From positions 4,340,001 through 4,404,000 of the forward strand of contig WLWP01000001.1 of NCBI GenBank assembly GCA_012103505.1: a stretch of 64,000 bases of DNA, in the 5' to 3' direction. The notes beneath the pieces were generated by a model, which made no database searches, was not told the origin of the DNA, and saw only the letters and a list, made by a program, of their open reading frames with translations. This document shows positions 40,703 to 50,740 of the stretch, one piece after another (within the stretch, counting starts at the first letter, position 1; each line of letters opens with the position of its first letter). Source of the DNA: Pseudomonadales bacterium (GTDB taxonomy: Bacteria > Pseudomonadota > Gammaproteobacteria > Pseudomonadales > Azotimanducaceae). The position numbers and the translations under genes were made by a program.

Positions 40703-42583
40703 ATGTTCGAGGTAGTAGAACAACCCGTTTTTGTTTGCGTCCACGAGCAGGCTTCGATAGTCGCGCCGGTTTCGGTCGCGCGAGACGTGGCCTTGATGAC
40801 TTGGTCGCAGCTTCAGGCTGAGCCGGGAGCCCGGTTGTTGGACACCGCGGTTATCGAGGTCGCGGTAGATGAAAACGTCGCGGAGATGCGACGACGTTGC
40901 CCTCACGCACTGTTCCTTAGTTCAGACCCCCAGCTGCAGGACGAAGTGGATTTCGTTTTCTCCAATGACGTTGAAAAAGCGCTCATTCCACAGGTACTGG
41001 ACCATGCACTCAGTTATTGGCGTCGTAATCGGAAGATCCAAGATCTAGGTCACGATGTCGCCATGCGCCGACAACGGATGCATCAACTCAACGAAATTTC
41101 AATGGCGTTGACGGGACAAATGTCCCAACAAGACCTTTTAAGGACGATCCTGTCGGAAGCCCGCCGAATTGCTCATTGCGAAGCGGGTTCCTTGTTCTTG
41201 ATCGAACAAGGTGAAGATGACGGAGACGCGCTCGTATTCAAACTCGCACAGAACGACATGGTTGAGTTCCCCTTCGTCGAAACACGACTTGAGCTGTCAA
41301 GCGGCTCAATTGCCGGTTACGTCGCAGTCACAGGTAAAGAACTCAATATAAAAGATGTTTATCGTCTGAGTGATCAATTGCCTTATCACTTTAATCGCAG
41401 CTTCGACGAGAAGAATGGCTACCGAACGCAGTCGGTTTTGACGCTGCCGATGCGCGACTATCGCGAACGCGTGGTCGGAGTTTTACAGTTTCTAAATCAG
41501 GTTAATCCAGAGGACGGCGTCGTCGTTCCATTTGAGGAAGAAACCGCGGAGATATTGCGTGCGATCGCGAGCCAGGCAGCCATGTCTGTGCAGAAAAACG
41601 CACTGATAGAAGACATAAACCAGTTGTTTGAGAGCTTCGTACAGGCAAGCGTAAAAACGATTGAGCAACGAGATCCCTCCACGAGCGGTCACTCCTTTAG
41701 GGTAGCAGAGACCACAGTGGATCTGCTCCAGGCGTTACCGCAATCGGGCAATCCTCGTTTTACTGGCTTGACGTTTACGCCAGAGCATATCCGAGAAGTG
41801 CGTTATGCAGCCTTGCTACATGATTTTGGCAAGATCGGTGTTCCTGAAGCGGTTTTAATCAAAGCAAACAAACTGACGGACGAACGGTTAGAAGTCATAC
41901 GGTATCGCATAGAGCTGCAGAAAGAGAGACTTCGACGACGTGCTGTGGAGCAGGAGCTGGAACTGTTGCACCACCAAGCCATCGACCAAGAAGTTGCTCG
42001 CCGGCGGGTACACCGACAGCTCGAAAAACAGCTGTCGATTCTCGATCAATACTTTGACTGGGTAGCGGCTGCGAATAATCCCAATGTGTTGGACGCAGGC
42101 AGTTATAGCCATCTTGACGAGATACGCGATTACGCATTTCGCGAGCTGGATGGCACCGTCGGCGGCGTGATAACTGACCAGGATGTGCTCGCTCTTTCCG
42201 TTCGACGTGGCAGTCTGACCCCTGAGGAGCGGCGCAAAATCCAAGCGCACGTTGTTTTCACAACAGATTTTTTATCCGTACTACCTTGGCCCCCCGAATT
42301 AGCCCAAGTTCCAGCCATTGCTGGCGCGCATCATGAGCGTATTGATGGTAGCGGCTATCCCCATGGGCTTGTTGGCGAACAGATACCGTTAGCGAGCCGA
42401 GTAATGGCGGTATGTGATGTCTTTGATGCGCTGACTGCAATGGATAGACCTTACAAACCGTCGATGTCCGATGATGTGGCCTACTCGATCCTTGAAGACG
42501 AAGGACGACGCGGTCTTCTGGACAAAGAGATGGTGCAGATTTTCATCGACAGTCGTGCCACCAGAGTGCGCAAAGTCGTCTAG
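40703..42583 (+). CDS. GAF plus HD-GYP domain protein (putative c-di-GMP phosphodiesterase)
   Basis: GAF-like region (LLRTILSEARRIAHCEAGSLFLIEQ), HD motif AALLHDFGKIGVPEAVL, GYP motif HHERIDGSGYPHGL. ATG 40703 is the likely start. Confidence 0.9.
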   Translation: MFEVVEQPVFVCVHEQASIVAPVSVARDVALMTWSQLQAEPGARLLDTAVIEVAVDENVAEMRRRCPHALFLSSDPQLQDEVDFVFSNDVEKALIPQVLDHALSYWRRNRKIQDLGHDVAMRRQRMHQLNEISMALTGQMSQQDLLRTILSEARRIAHCEAGSLFLIEQGEDDGDALVFKLAQNDMVEFPFVETRLELSSGSIAGYVAVTGKELNIKDVYRLSDQLPYHFNRSFDEKNGYRTQSVLTLPMRDYRERVVGVLQFLNQVNPEDGVVVPFEEETAEILRAIASQAAMSVQKNALIEDINQLFESFVQASVKTIEQRDPSTSGHSFRVAETTVDLLQALPQSGNPRFTGLTFTPEHIREVRYAALLHDFGKIGVPEAVLIKANKLTDERLEVIRYRIELQKERLRRRAVEQELELLHHQAIDQEVARRRVHRQLEKQLSILDQYFDWVAAANNPNVLDAGSYSHLDEIRDYAFRELDGTVGGVITDQDVLALSVRRGSLTPEERRKIQAHVVFTTDFLSVLPWPPELAQVPAIAGAHHERIDGSGYPHGLVGEQIPLASRVMAVCDVFDALTAMDRPYKPSMSDDVAYSILEDEGRRGLLDKEMVQIFIDSRATRVRKVV

Positions 42584-42585
42584 CT

Positions 42586-43152
42586 CTATTCGAACGGGTT
42601 GACAGCCACACGGCGTTGCTCGCCACGCCGGTTCTCTTCAAACACTACACCAGTTTCCGTGATGTCATGGATCTTAAGTCCCTTGAAACTGTCGCCGATC
42701 TCAACGCGTTGACCATCGATGACAATTGCGCGAAGGCCCTTCACGTCAGTGTAAATGTGACTGGTAAAACTAAACCCGTCATACAAGACTCGTTCAGTTT
42801 CGCTCAGTGCATCGACCAATATCGTCTCAACCGGTTTTGGTTGGGTTACCGGTTCTGGTATTGATTCATCCGGTGGTTCTGTTGGGACCGCAGACACAGA
42901 CACAGGCTCTTTGGAGGAAGTTTCTGGCCTTGGTTGTTGCTCGACGGGTGCTGCGATTTCGGTTTTTGCTTCTGTCGGGGTGTCTTCGTCGTACCAATAG
43001 GTAGCAAAGAATATGACGTTAATGATCAACGCGATTGTGAGTGCTGCGTGCACGAACAAGCGGGGTTTGCGCGAAACCTGTTGGCTCAGCGCAATGGTGT
43101 CGCGGCTCTGCTCTGCCTGACTTTTTTTAAGTGCATCCAAGATATACGACAT
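42586..43152 (-). CDS. GspB-like general secretion pathway assembly protein
   Basis: MSYILDALKKSQAEQ N-terminus typical of GspB/ExeB, TM, Pro-rich linker, C-terminal LRAIVIDGQRVEIGDSFKGLKIHDITETGVVFEENRRG. Confidence 0.82.
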   Translation of the reverse strand: MSYILDALKKSQAEQSRDTIALSQQVSRKPRLFVHAALTIALIINVIFFATYWYDEDTPTEAKTEIAAPVEQQPRPETSSKEPVSVSAVPTEPPDESIPEPVTQPKPVETILVDALSETERVLYDGFSFTSHIYTDVKGLRAIVIDGQRVEIGDSFKGLKIHDITETGVVFEENRRGEQRRVAVNPFE

Positions 43153-43154
43153 GT

Positions 43155-44843
43155 CTAACCGTCTAGCTTAGGTGCTGGTAGCTGGAGTCGATCAGCGAGC
43201 CGAATCCACGTTAACGGTCCAACGACACCGTCGGCCACCAAGTCTTCCTGTTCTTGGAAGCGTCTCACCACCTGCAACAATTCCTCATCGAAACGATCAC
43301 TACTTCCTAGGGAAAGATCAGGTTGTAGGAGGTTGAGCTTTTCGCGTAACCATGCAACAGTCGTGTGTTGATCGCCTTGTTTGAGGCTGCCGCGATAACT
43401 TGGCGGGGTCTGCCAAAGGAGTATATACACACCGAACCAGGCATCGCGTAGGTCGCGTGGGCGAATTTCGAAGCTGTCATTGCCAACGAGAAGTGTGTAG
43501 CGATCGCCCTCGCGTTGCACGAGCGCGCCGTAGTAAGGCGATGGCTCATCATCCCAGAGTTCTACGATGACGGGTGCTGCAAGATTGTTGATCTCGGTCC
43601 AACCGCCACTTCGTCGCATGCATTGTAATCCGGCTTTAGGTGCGAAATCACAGGGAACGGGATTGCCATCGACGTTATAGTCAGTTCCCCAACGCTCGAA
43701 GAGCTTGGCGAATGCCATACGCTGCAGTGAGTAGCCCGAAAAATCGGGTCTAGTGATTGGTGAAAGAGTGACTGGAGCTGGCACTCCGGGTTCAGCTACA
43801 GCTGTGGCTTGAGGCTTTTCCTGCAGTTGACTGATTGGTGCTGCGTGCGTAATCGTGGGGCTCTCAGGTTGTGGTGGTTCTGATATCTGCTGAGGTCTGG
43901 TTATTGAACTAGGAGCGGCGTCGGTTGCACCGTCTGGTTTGACTGACGTGAAATTAATTAGCGCCACCACGCCCAAAATGATCAGAACGACGGCCGTCGT
44001 GCTGTACCAGAACGGGTTAAGTTGAAACCGCGCGCTACCGCCTAAAACTTCTTTGGCAGCAAGACGGACATGAGTTGGTGTGACTTGGTAGGCGCTCTCG
44101 ACGTAGGCACCGAGTAGTGCCCGATCTGCAATAATGTTAATTAGCCTTGGCGTTCCCTTGCTGCGACGGAACAACGCCGACATCGCTCGATCGGTAAATA
44201 TATTTGGGTTACCTCCAGCCCGAGTGAGTCTGTGGCGGATGTACTCTAAGCTTTCTTCCTTACCCAAAACCGATAGGTGGTACCTCGCCGTGATCCGTTG
44301 CGACAACTGGCGCAGCTCCGTCCGATCCAGCATCTCTTGCAGTTCCGGTTGTCCAAGCAAGATGATCCGTAAGAGTTTTTTGTCGTTGGTTTCTAAGTTT
44401 GTTAGCAAGCGGATTTGTTCAAGTACCGCCGGGGTCAGATTCTGCGCTTCGTCGATAATCATGACGGTGCTACGCGCCGCGCGATGAGTTTCTAAGAGGT
44501 GACGGTTGAGGATGTCGATGTAGCGCTTCACCGAATCGGGTTCGCCGTCAGGTCGCACGATTCCGAGTTCGTCACACAGCGTTTCGAGCAATTCTTTGAC
44601 GGTTAGTCGCGGGTTAAGTATGAAAGCAACATCGATATCCGCAGGCGTCTTATCGAGAAGGTTGCGGAGGAGGGTCGTTTTACCAGTCCCCACCTCACCC
44701 GTGATCAACACAAACCCACCGTTTGAAAAGCCGTAGAGGAGATGCGCCAAGGCTTCATTGTGAGATGCACTTAGATACAAGAAACTTGGATCTGGCGCTA
44801 TCGAGAATGGCTCTTGATTAAACCCGAAGTGGTCTTGGTACAT
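43155..44843 (-). CDS. ExeA/GspA-like AAA ATPase with C-terminal peptidoglycan-binding domain
   Basis: MYQDHFGFNQEPFSIAPDPSFLYLSASHNEALAHLLYG, GEVGTGKTTLLRNLL, IDEAQNLTPAVLEQIRLLTNLET, C-terminal PG_binding_1 FQEQEDLVADGVVGPLTWIRL. Confidence 0.92.
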   Translation of the reverse strand: MYQDHFGFNQEPFSIAPDPSFLYLSASHNEALAHLLYGFSNGGFVLITGEVGTGKTTLLRNLLDKTPADIDVAFILNPRLTVKELLETLCDELGIVRPDGEPDSVKRYIDILNRHLLETHRAARSTVMIIDEAQNLTPAVLEQIRLLTNLETNDKKLLRIILLGQPELQEMLDRTELRQLSQRITARYHLSVLGKEESLEYIRHRLTRAGGNPNIFTDRAMSALFRRSKGTPRLINIIADRALLGAYVESAYQVTPTHVRLAAKEVLGGSARFQLNPFWYSTTAVVLIILGVVALINFTSVKPDGATDAAPSSITRPQQISEPPQPESPTITHAAPISQLQEKPQATAVAEPGVPAPVTLSPITRPDFSGYSLQRMAFAKLFERWGTDYNVDGNPVPCDFAPKAGLQCMRRSGGWTEINNLAAPVIVELWDDEPSPYYGALVQREGDRYTLLVGNDSFEIRPRDLRDAWFGVYILLWQTPPSYRGSLKQGDQHTTVAWLREKLNLLQPDLSLGSSDRFDEELLQVVRRFQEQEDLVADGVVGPLTWIRLADRLQLPAPKLDG

Positions 44844-44865
44844 TGCTGGAGTCTTGCGTTCGGAC

Positions 44866-45741
44866 TTAAGAAGTTTTCATAGCGTTAGACACCTGGACAT
44901 CCTTTTCGACCCATATGGACTTGATCCACTGAGCCAGTTCGGAACGGCGATTTTGCGCGACTTCGCCGCGTATCGCAGTGGGGATAGATCGAGGTTTGAT
45001 GTCCATCTTTACTTGAGGACACTTTCCCTGGAGGAATTCCCAGAAGGTTGGCACGCCTTTGGGGTAGATAATCGTGACATCGACTAAACTGCTCAGGTGA
45101 TCATCTAGACCCTCGAGAACATAGTCGAGACCGCCGACCTTCGGGCGTAGGAGGTATTTGAAGTCGCTCTTCTGGCGGCGCCACTTTTCCTCGGTACGAC
45201 GTGTGCCTTCGACAAAGTTCAAAACCGAGGTTGGGTGGCTCTTAAATCGTTCACAAGCCAATAGGGTGTTGTCTCGATCAGCCGTGCGCAGAGAGGGATT
45301 CGCCTTGATCTGTTCTTTCGTTGCGCGTTTAACATATGGAAAGCCAAGGGCTTTCATAGCGAGGCCGATAAAAGGCACCCAGATCAGTTGTTCCTTGGTG
45401 AAGAATTTAAGCGGTGGCAAAGCAGGGTAGAGGTGACACTGCAGCAAGATAATGTCAGTCCAGCTCTGATGGTTTGATATCACGAGATACCACTCGTCCA
45501 ATGACACAGCGTCTTTATCGTGCCAGTTGACGGTAACCTCGGTGAGATTGAAAAGGCGAATCAGTCTTGCGTTGTTTGCACTCCACCACCAAATGATGAG
45601 ATCCATACGCTTGCGCAGTGCGCTTAGCTTCTCGCCCGTGCTCCAGGTGGTTTGGATGAGCCAGAAGGCTAATGGTATCCACACCATTGCGGCGTTCCCG
45701 AGAAGCCAAATGATAGCTGCTACACCTTTGATCACCCGCAT
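44866..45741 (-). CDS. 1-acylglycerol-3-phosphate O-acyltransferase-like (PlsC family) acyltransferase
   Basis: NHQSWTDIILLQ (NHxxxxD), FVEGTRRTEEK. Confidence 0.87.
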   Translation of the reverse strand: MRVIKGVAAIIWLLGNAAMVWIPLAFWLIQTTWSTGEKLSALRKRMDLIIWWWSANNARLIRLFNLTEVTVNWHDKDAVSLDEWYLVISNHQSWTDIILLQCHLYPALPPLKFFTKEQLIWVPFIGLAMKALGFPYVKRATKEQIKANPSLRTADRDNTLLACERFKSHPTSVLNFVEGTRRTEEKWRRQKSDFKYLLRPKVGGLDYVLEGLDDHLSSLVDVTIIYPKGVPTFWEFLQGKCPQVKMDIKPRSIPTAIRGEVAQNRRSELAQWIKSIWVEKDVQVSNAMKTS

Positions 45742-45830
45742 GCGGAGCTAACCTGAGAAATTGTCGTGGACCTCCATGATACGGATTCTCAGGGCGTGTG
45801 CTATAAACGGCGCATGTAAAAATCGTGTGA

Positions 45831-46889
45831 TTGCCAATTCGTCAGTTGAGAGCAGCGGGTAGCCGAGGTTGGATTGTCATCTGTCTTCTTTTAGGAGTCA
45901 GTGGTTGCAGTAGCTTGAACTTCTATGGGCAAGCGGTTGGAGGTCAATGGCGAATTCTAAGAGACCGGATACCGATCGAAGACGTTCTCAAGGCGGCTGA
46001 TCAACCGTCGGCGACTAAGAGTAAGCTCAAGCTAGTCCAAGGGGTTTTGGCCTTTGCCGATCAGCAGTTGGGGATGCCTGTTGGTAAGAAATACAGCAGT
46101 TATGTGGATCTGCAAAGACGTTATGTCGTTTGGAATGTGTTCGCTGCCGCACCGGAGTCCATACAGGGCGAGCATTGGTGTTATCCGGTCGTCGGTTGTG
46201 CACCCTACCGAGGTTATTTTGATGAGGATGACGCGCATGCGTATGCAGCGTCCCTCCAAGCCGACGGACTTGAAACCTATGTGGGCGGGGTTCCTGCCTA
46301 CTCAACTCTCGGCTGGTTTGATGATCCAGTGTTGTCTACCTTTCTCGATTGGCCAGAGGCCGATCTGGCTGGCCTGCTGTTGCATGAGCTAGCCCATGGG
46401 GTTGTCTGGGTGGATGGTGATGTCGCCTTCAATGAGAGTTTTGCAACCGCAGTTTCAGAAATCGCACTTGCGCAGTATTTTTCTACAGCTGGCAGAGATA
46501 GTGAGTATGAGGCATGGGTTGATCGGCGGGCGTCTTGGCTGCTGATGAAGGAAAAGTTGCTCGAATTGAAAGCCAACCTAGAAGCTGCCTTCCAACAGGG
46601 ATCGTCACTGGAAAGGAAGATCACACTCTATAAGGAATTCAAGGATCAGTACCGACGAGATAAAGATCTGCATGATTCGACTCGATTTGACCAGTTGGTT
46701 TTTGCAGAACTGAACAACGCCTATTTAGTATCACTTGGAGCCTACGAAGATTGGGTGCCTGCTTTCCGATGCTTGTATGCGTTGCATGGTACTTGGGCTG
46801 AGTTCTTTACGGCAGTCGACCAATTGACCGAACTTGAGATCGCAGAGAGGGGAGAAGCTTTGCGAGCTTGTGTAGTTAACCGAGAATGA
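45831..46889 (+). CDS. Predicted aminopeptidase (lipoprotein)
   Basis: Lipobox-like LLLGVSGCSSL, YRGYFDEDDAHAYAASLQADGLETYVGGVPAYSTLGWFDDPVLST, LLLHELAHGVVWVDGDVAFNESFATAVSE (HExxH). Confidence 0.86.
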   Translation: MPIRQLRAAGSRGWIVICLLLGVSGCSSLNFYGQAVGGQWRILRDRIPIEDVLKAADQPSATKSKLKLVQGVLAFADQQLGMPVGKKYSSYVDLQRRYVVWNVFAAAPESIQGEHWCYPVVGCAPYRGYFDEDDAHAYAASLQADGLETYVGGVPAYSTLGWFDDPVLSTFLDWPEADLAGLLLHELAHGVVWVDGDVAFNESFATAVSEIALAQYFSTAGRDSEYEAWVDRRASWLLMKEKLLELKANLEAAFQQGSSLERKITLYKEFKDQYRRDKDLHDSTRFDQLVFAELNNAYLVSLGAYEDWVPAFRCLYALHGTWAEFFTAVDQLTELEIAERGEALRACVVNRE

Positions 46890-48252
46890 AGTAAATCATC
46901 ACGCTGATGATCGCAACTCCAAACAAATTCATAGCGAATCCTTCTCGTGCCATAGTCGCGACCGGTAGGCGTCCTGTCGAAAATACGATCAAGTTTGGTG
47001 GTGTTGCGACAGGCAACATAAATGCGCACGACGCGGAGAGCGCTGCTGGAATCATGAATAGTTTCGGGTCAGCGTTGGCGGCGAGCGCAGCGGCAGCCAT
47101 GATTGGCATGAGTAGAGTCGTCGTTGCCGTGTTACTGGTTACCTCAGTTAGGAACGTTACGCTCAGGCATATGGTCGCGATGAGCACTAAGAGATGAAGC
47201 TCGGAGAGATGACTAAGCGATTCGCCGATGACTGTGCTCAGGCCAGAACTCATAAACGCAGATGCGATAGATATACCCGCACCAAACAGAAGCAACATGC
47301 CCCATGGGATCTTGTTTGCAGCCTCCCAATCGAGCAGTTTTCCGCCTTCGCCGTTCGGGATCAGAAAGAGTGTGACAACGCCGAGGAAGGCGACGATTGC
47401 ATCATTTGTATAAGGCACGTCGAGTAAACCAGCCCACCCACCAAACGGTCCAGTGCGGGTTACCCAAGCGAATGCAGTAATGGCGAAAACGATAAACACA
47501 CGGCGCTCGTGGGTACGCCAGTTACCAACGTCAGGCAGATCAACATCGCCCACATAGCTGAGTTTTCGAGTCACCCAAAAACCGGCGATTGGGAACAACA
47601 CGATTGCGATTGGCATCGCCCAACTCATCCAAGTAGCAAACGAAATTGAAGCGCCCGTCACTTCTTCGTAAATACCCATAAAAACGATGTTTGGTGGGGT
47701 GCCGATGGGTGTTCCCATGCCACCGATACTTGCGCCCCAAGCCATGCCGAGTAGTAGCGGTGTTGATAGGTCTGGGTCCTTGGAACTTGTCAGAACCGCG
47801 ATGGCGACAGGGAGCAGCATAATCACCGTAGCCGTATTGGAGATCCACATACTCAAGACAGCACTGGCAGCCATAAAACCAAAGACCAAACGACGCGAGC
47901 TTGTACCACCGAAGGCACGGACCATGGTCAGAGCAATCCTGCGATGGGCGCCGCAATTTTCGAGAGCAGTCGCGAGCAGGAAGCCACCGAGTAGAAGGAG
48001 TACTAACGGATGCCCATATGCTGCACCTAGTTGTTGCGGGGTAAGCACGCCAAACATTGGTAAAAGCGCTAGGGGGACGAGCGACGTCACCGGGATCGGG
48101 ATGGGTTCGAAGATCCACCACACGACTGTTAAGAGCGTGATTCCTAGCGTAATTGCTGCTGTGGTCTCACCACCACCAGAAAACCACATGAGAGCAGTAG
48201 CCATACATGCGACAATGGGACCGAGGACAAGAGCTATAGATTTCGTCTGCAT
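46876..48252 (-). CDS. SLC13/DASS family sodium:anion symporter
   Basis: WWIFEPIPIPVTSLVPLALLPMFGVL, SMWISNTATVIMLLPVA, GTPIGTPPNIVFMG, SNTATTTLLMPI. Confidence 0.9.
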   Translation of the reverse strand: MQTKSIALVLGPIVACMATALMWFSGGGETTAAITLGITLLTVVWWIFEPIPIPVTSLVPLALLPMFGVLTPQQLGAAYGHPLVLLLLGGFLLATALENCGAHRRIALTMVRAFGGTSSRRLVFGFMAASAVLSMWISNTATVIMLLPVAIAVLTSSKDPDLSTPLLLGMAWGASIGGMGTPIGTPPNIVFMGIYEEVTGASISFATWMSWAMPIAIVLFPIAGFWVTRKLSYVGDVDLPDVGNWRTHERRVFIVFAITAFAWVTRTGPFGGWAGLLDVPYTNDAIVAFLGVVTLFLIPNGEGGKLLDWEAANKIPWGMLLLFGAGISIASAFMSSGLSTVIGESLSHLSELHLLVLIATICLSVTFLTEVTSNTATTTLLMPIMAAAALAANADPKLFMIPAALSASCAFMLPVATPPNLIVFSTGRLPVATMAREGFAMNLFGVAIISVMIYFILG

Positions 48253-48349
48253 AACTTGAGGTTAACTGACCGAGCGAGAGGTTGCCATTCTGACGGAGTT
48301 GGTCGGCTGTTGAGTAAGCTTTTGGGATTCGCACGTTAGAGCAACAAGC

Positions 48350-49762
48350 ATGAACACGTTTTATTGGTATGACCTAGAAACCTCCGGTATCGATCCTAAG
48401 TGGGATCGTATTGTGCAGTTTGCTGGGGTGCGAACAGATGAGGATCTAAACGTTGTAGGGGATGAGTACAGTACCTATGTACGACTACCAGATGATGTCT
48501 TGCCCAATCCAGACGCGAGCTTGGTGACCGGTATTACGCCGCAACTGACTCACTACAAAGGCATCTCTGAAACGACTGCACTGCTCGAGATAAACCGGAT
48601 TTTTAGTGAACCGAATACGTGCGTAGTTGGGTACAACAGTCTCAGGTTTGACGATGAGTTCATTCGCTATGGATTTTATCGGAACATGCTAGACCCCTAT
48701 GCGAGGGAGTGGCGCGATGGTAACTCGCGGTGGGATTTGTTGGGCTTAGTTCGGGCCACAGGAGGGATCCGGCGCGAAGGCATTTCTTGGCCAGAAGACG
48801 AAGATGGTCTGCCTGTGTACAAACTCGAGGAACTCACCAAGGCAAACGGCATTGAACATGGCCACGCGCACGATGCGATGTCAGATGTGCACGCGACGGT
48901 TTCTATGGCTAGGCTGATAAAGCAACAACAACCTAAGCTGTTCGATTACTACTTTAACCTGCGCCAGAAAAAGAAGGTTCGTAGTTTGCTTGAACCCTAT
49001 GGTGCACAGCTTTGCATACATGTGTCAGGGATCTATCCGAGGGTACGATCGGGGGTGGCACCCATTATCTCTATCGGCCGGCACCCGACAAACAGTAATA
49101 GCGTGCTAGTTGTTGATCTCGCTCAGGACATAGAACCGTTACTGAGTATGAGCGCGGAAGAAATAGGCTCGCAATTGTTCCAGCCAGGTGCCGTACAAAG
49201 GCCTCCTTTGAAGGAGCTGCGTGTGAATCGCTGTCCATTCGTAGCACCGGTCGAGGTCTTGTCTGATGAGAATCAAAAACGTCTGGAAATCGATCTCAAG
49301 TTAGCTAAAGAGCGCGCGCGACGGTTAAAGCAACCCGGCGTTGCCGATAAGTTGCAACGGGCCTATCTCAATACAAGGCATCCTGTGAACGACGATGTAG
49401 ATGCGAGTCTTTATGAAGGGTTTTTACAGGACAGCGACCGCTCACGCTGTCAATCTCTGCATGAAGCGCTCAACAAAGGTCAATGGCAGGATATGGATTA
49501 CGACGACAAACGGTTGCCGCTCCTAGCGAGTAGAATGAAGGCACGGTCGTTCACTAGCTTGTTGGAGCCTGAAGAATTTGGCCCCTGGCGTGATTTTGTG
49601 ACAGAAAAGTTAGCTGGCGATGGCGCTTGGATGAATCTACAAAAATTCGATGCGCGTCTAGAAGAGCTCCTCAGCAATGAAAACGTTGATCCTGACAAGT
49701 TTCAAGTAGTCAGTCAGTTGGCTGAGCATTCCGCTGATTTACGCCTTCGGTATCACTTGTAG
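48350..49762 (+). CDS. sbcB: Exodeoxyribonuclease I
   Basis: FYWYDLETSGIDPKWDRIVQFAGVRTDEDLN, NSLRFDDEFIRYGFYRNMLDPYAREW, AHDAMSDVHATV. Confidence 0.97.
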   Translation: MNTFYWYDLETSGIDPKWDRIVQFAGVRTDEDLNVVGDEYSTYVRLPDDVLPNPDASLVTGITPQLTHYKGISETTALLEINRIFSEPNTCVVGYNSLRFDDEFIRYGFYRNMLDPYAREWRDGNSRWDLLGLVRATGGIRREGISWPEDEDGLPVYKLEELTKANGIEHGHAHDAMSDVHATVSMARLIKQQQPKLFDYYFNLRQKKKVRSLLEPYGAQLCIHVSGIYPRVRSGVAPIISIGRHPTNSNSVLVVDLAQDIEPLLSMSAEEIGSQLFQPGAVQRPPLKELRVNRCPFVAPVEVLSDENQKRLEIDLKLAKERARRLKQPGVADKLQRAYLNTRHPVNDDVDASLYEGFLQDSDRSRCQSLHEALNKGQWQDMDYDDKRLPLLASRMKARSFTSLLEPEEFGPWRDFVTEKLAGDGAWMNLQKFDARLEELLSNENVDPDKFQVVSQLAEHSADLRLRYHL

Positions 49763-49773
49763 GATTTACAGCC

Positions 49774-50739
49774 CTATCTGTTTTGCTCAACGAAAGCGGC
49801 GTAACTAGAAGACGTTTGGTCAAAGTCGATGTCGGCGGGCGGGTTAGGTACCACAGCAAGCCACCAGGCCCCGATCTTTTCAGCGGGGTATAACACTTCA
49901 TCCCACGGATAAGGCTCTGACGCCAAATAGGCGCTCGGTTCCTCCATGAGGTACGGAATTCGATTCCCACGTGCGAGAGCTTGTTGAATTCTAATGGGAG
50001 CGCCTTGATCGCGACACCTTGCGATTTCTGACCTGAGTTCATCATCCGACAGGACGATGATTCGCGTGGTTTTACCATGTCGATCCACGAGTAAGTAACC
50101 GCGTGGTTGCGATAGAAGGTAGTATTCGACGGCTTCGTAGCGGTAGACGAGCTTGTTAAATGTATCCTGTACGTCCGAGATCCAAAGAAACTGACGAGCG
50201 TCCGTTGCGAGGCTGGCGGTAATCCGATCCCCAAACTGACTGAAGTAGCGCGTTTGCAGGATATCGATGTGAGCGAATATTTCGGCAACGTTTTGGATGG
50301 TTGCTTTGGGAACATATCGATGGATAAGACCTTGATTGAACGCGGCCACAGCTACTTTTTCGTCGGCAACACCGGTCAGCAGTAGTTTCCGGATATCTGG
50401 ATCTTCCACTTGGGCGCAGAACTCTACTCCATCCATAGTCGGCATGGCGTGGTCGACAACCAATACGGAAACGCGCTGAAACCGGTCCGCAAGCTTAATT
50501 TCTTGTTCGAGTGCGGCGAGGTCGAACCGGACAAATCCATCATCATGGTAGAAGCAATTGTGCGCGAGTGGTGGGCGTGGATTTAGTTGGTTGAGCCATG
50601 TCAGGGCATTTTCTGGCCTGAAAAAGTTCTTTGTCGTTAGTGTGTCTGGTGTGTGTGGGGCTAAGCTTTCTAGAAATCGAACGTTGTCGTCGACAAATCC
50701 GACTGTGGTTGGGTGGTAGTAGGGAACGATGGCAGACAT
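49774..50739 (-). CDS. Atypical response regulator: REC-like domain with internal insertion plus unknown C-terminal domain
   Basis: VGFVDDNVRFLESL ... VLVVDHAMPTMDGVEFCAQVEDPDIRKLLLTGVADEKVAVAAFNQGLIHRYVPK. Confidence 0.78.
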   Translation of the reverse strand: MSAIVPYYHPTTVGFVDDNVRFLESLAPHTPDTLTTKNFFRPENALTWLNQLNPRPPLAHNCFYHDDGFVRFDLAALEQEIKLADRFQRVSVLVVDHAMPTMDGVEFCAQVEDPDIRKLLLTGVADEKVAVAAFNQGLIHRYVPKATIQNVAEIFAHIDILQTRYFSQFGDRITASLATDARQFLWISDVQDTFNKLVYRYEAVEYYLLSQPRGYLLVDRHGKTTRIIVLSDDELRSEIARCRDQGAPIRIQQALARGNRIPYLMEEPSAYLASEPYPWDEVLYPAEKIGAWWLAVVPNPPADIDFDQTSSSYAAFVEQNR

Positions 50740-50740
50740 G

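Noticed and set aside
49710-50315. 201-aa alternative-frame ORF overlapping the response regulator on the same strand
   Set aside because: The REC protein in the other frame has clear receiver motifs; this frame is compositionally odd.
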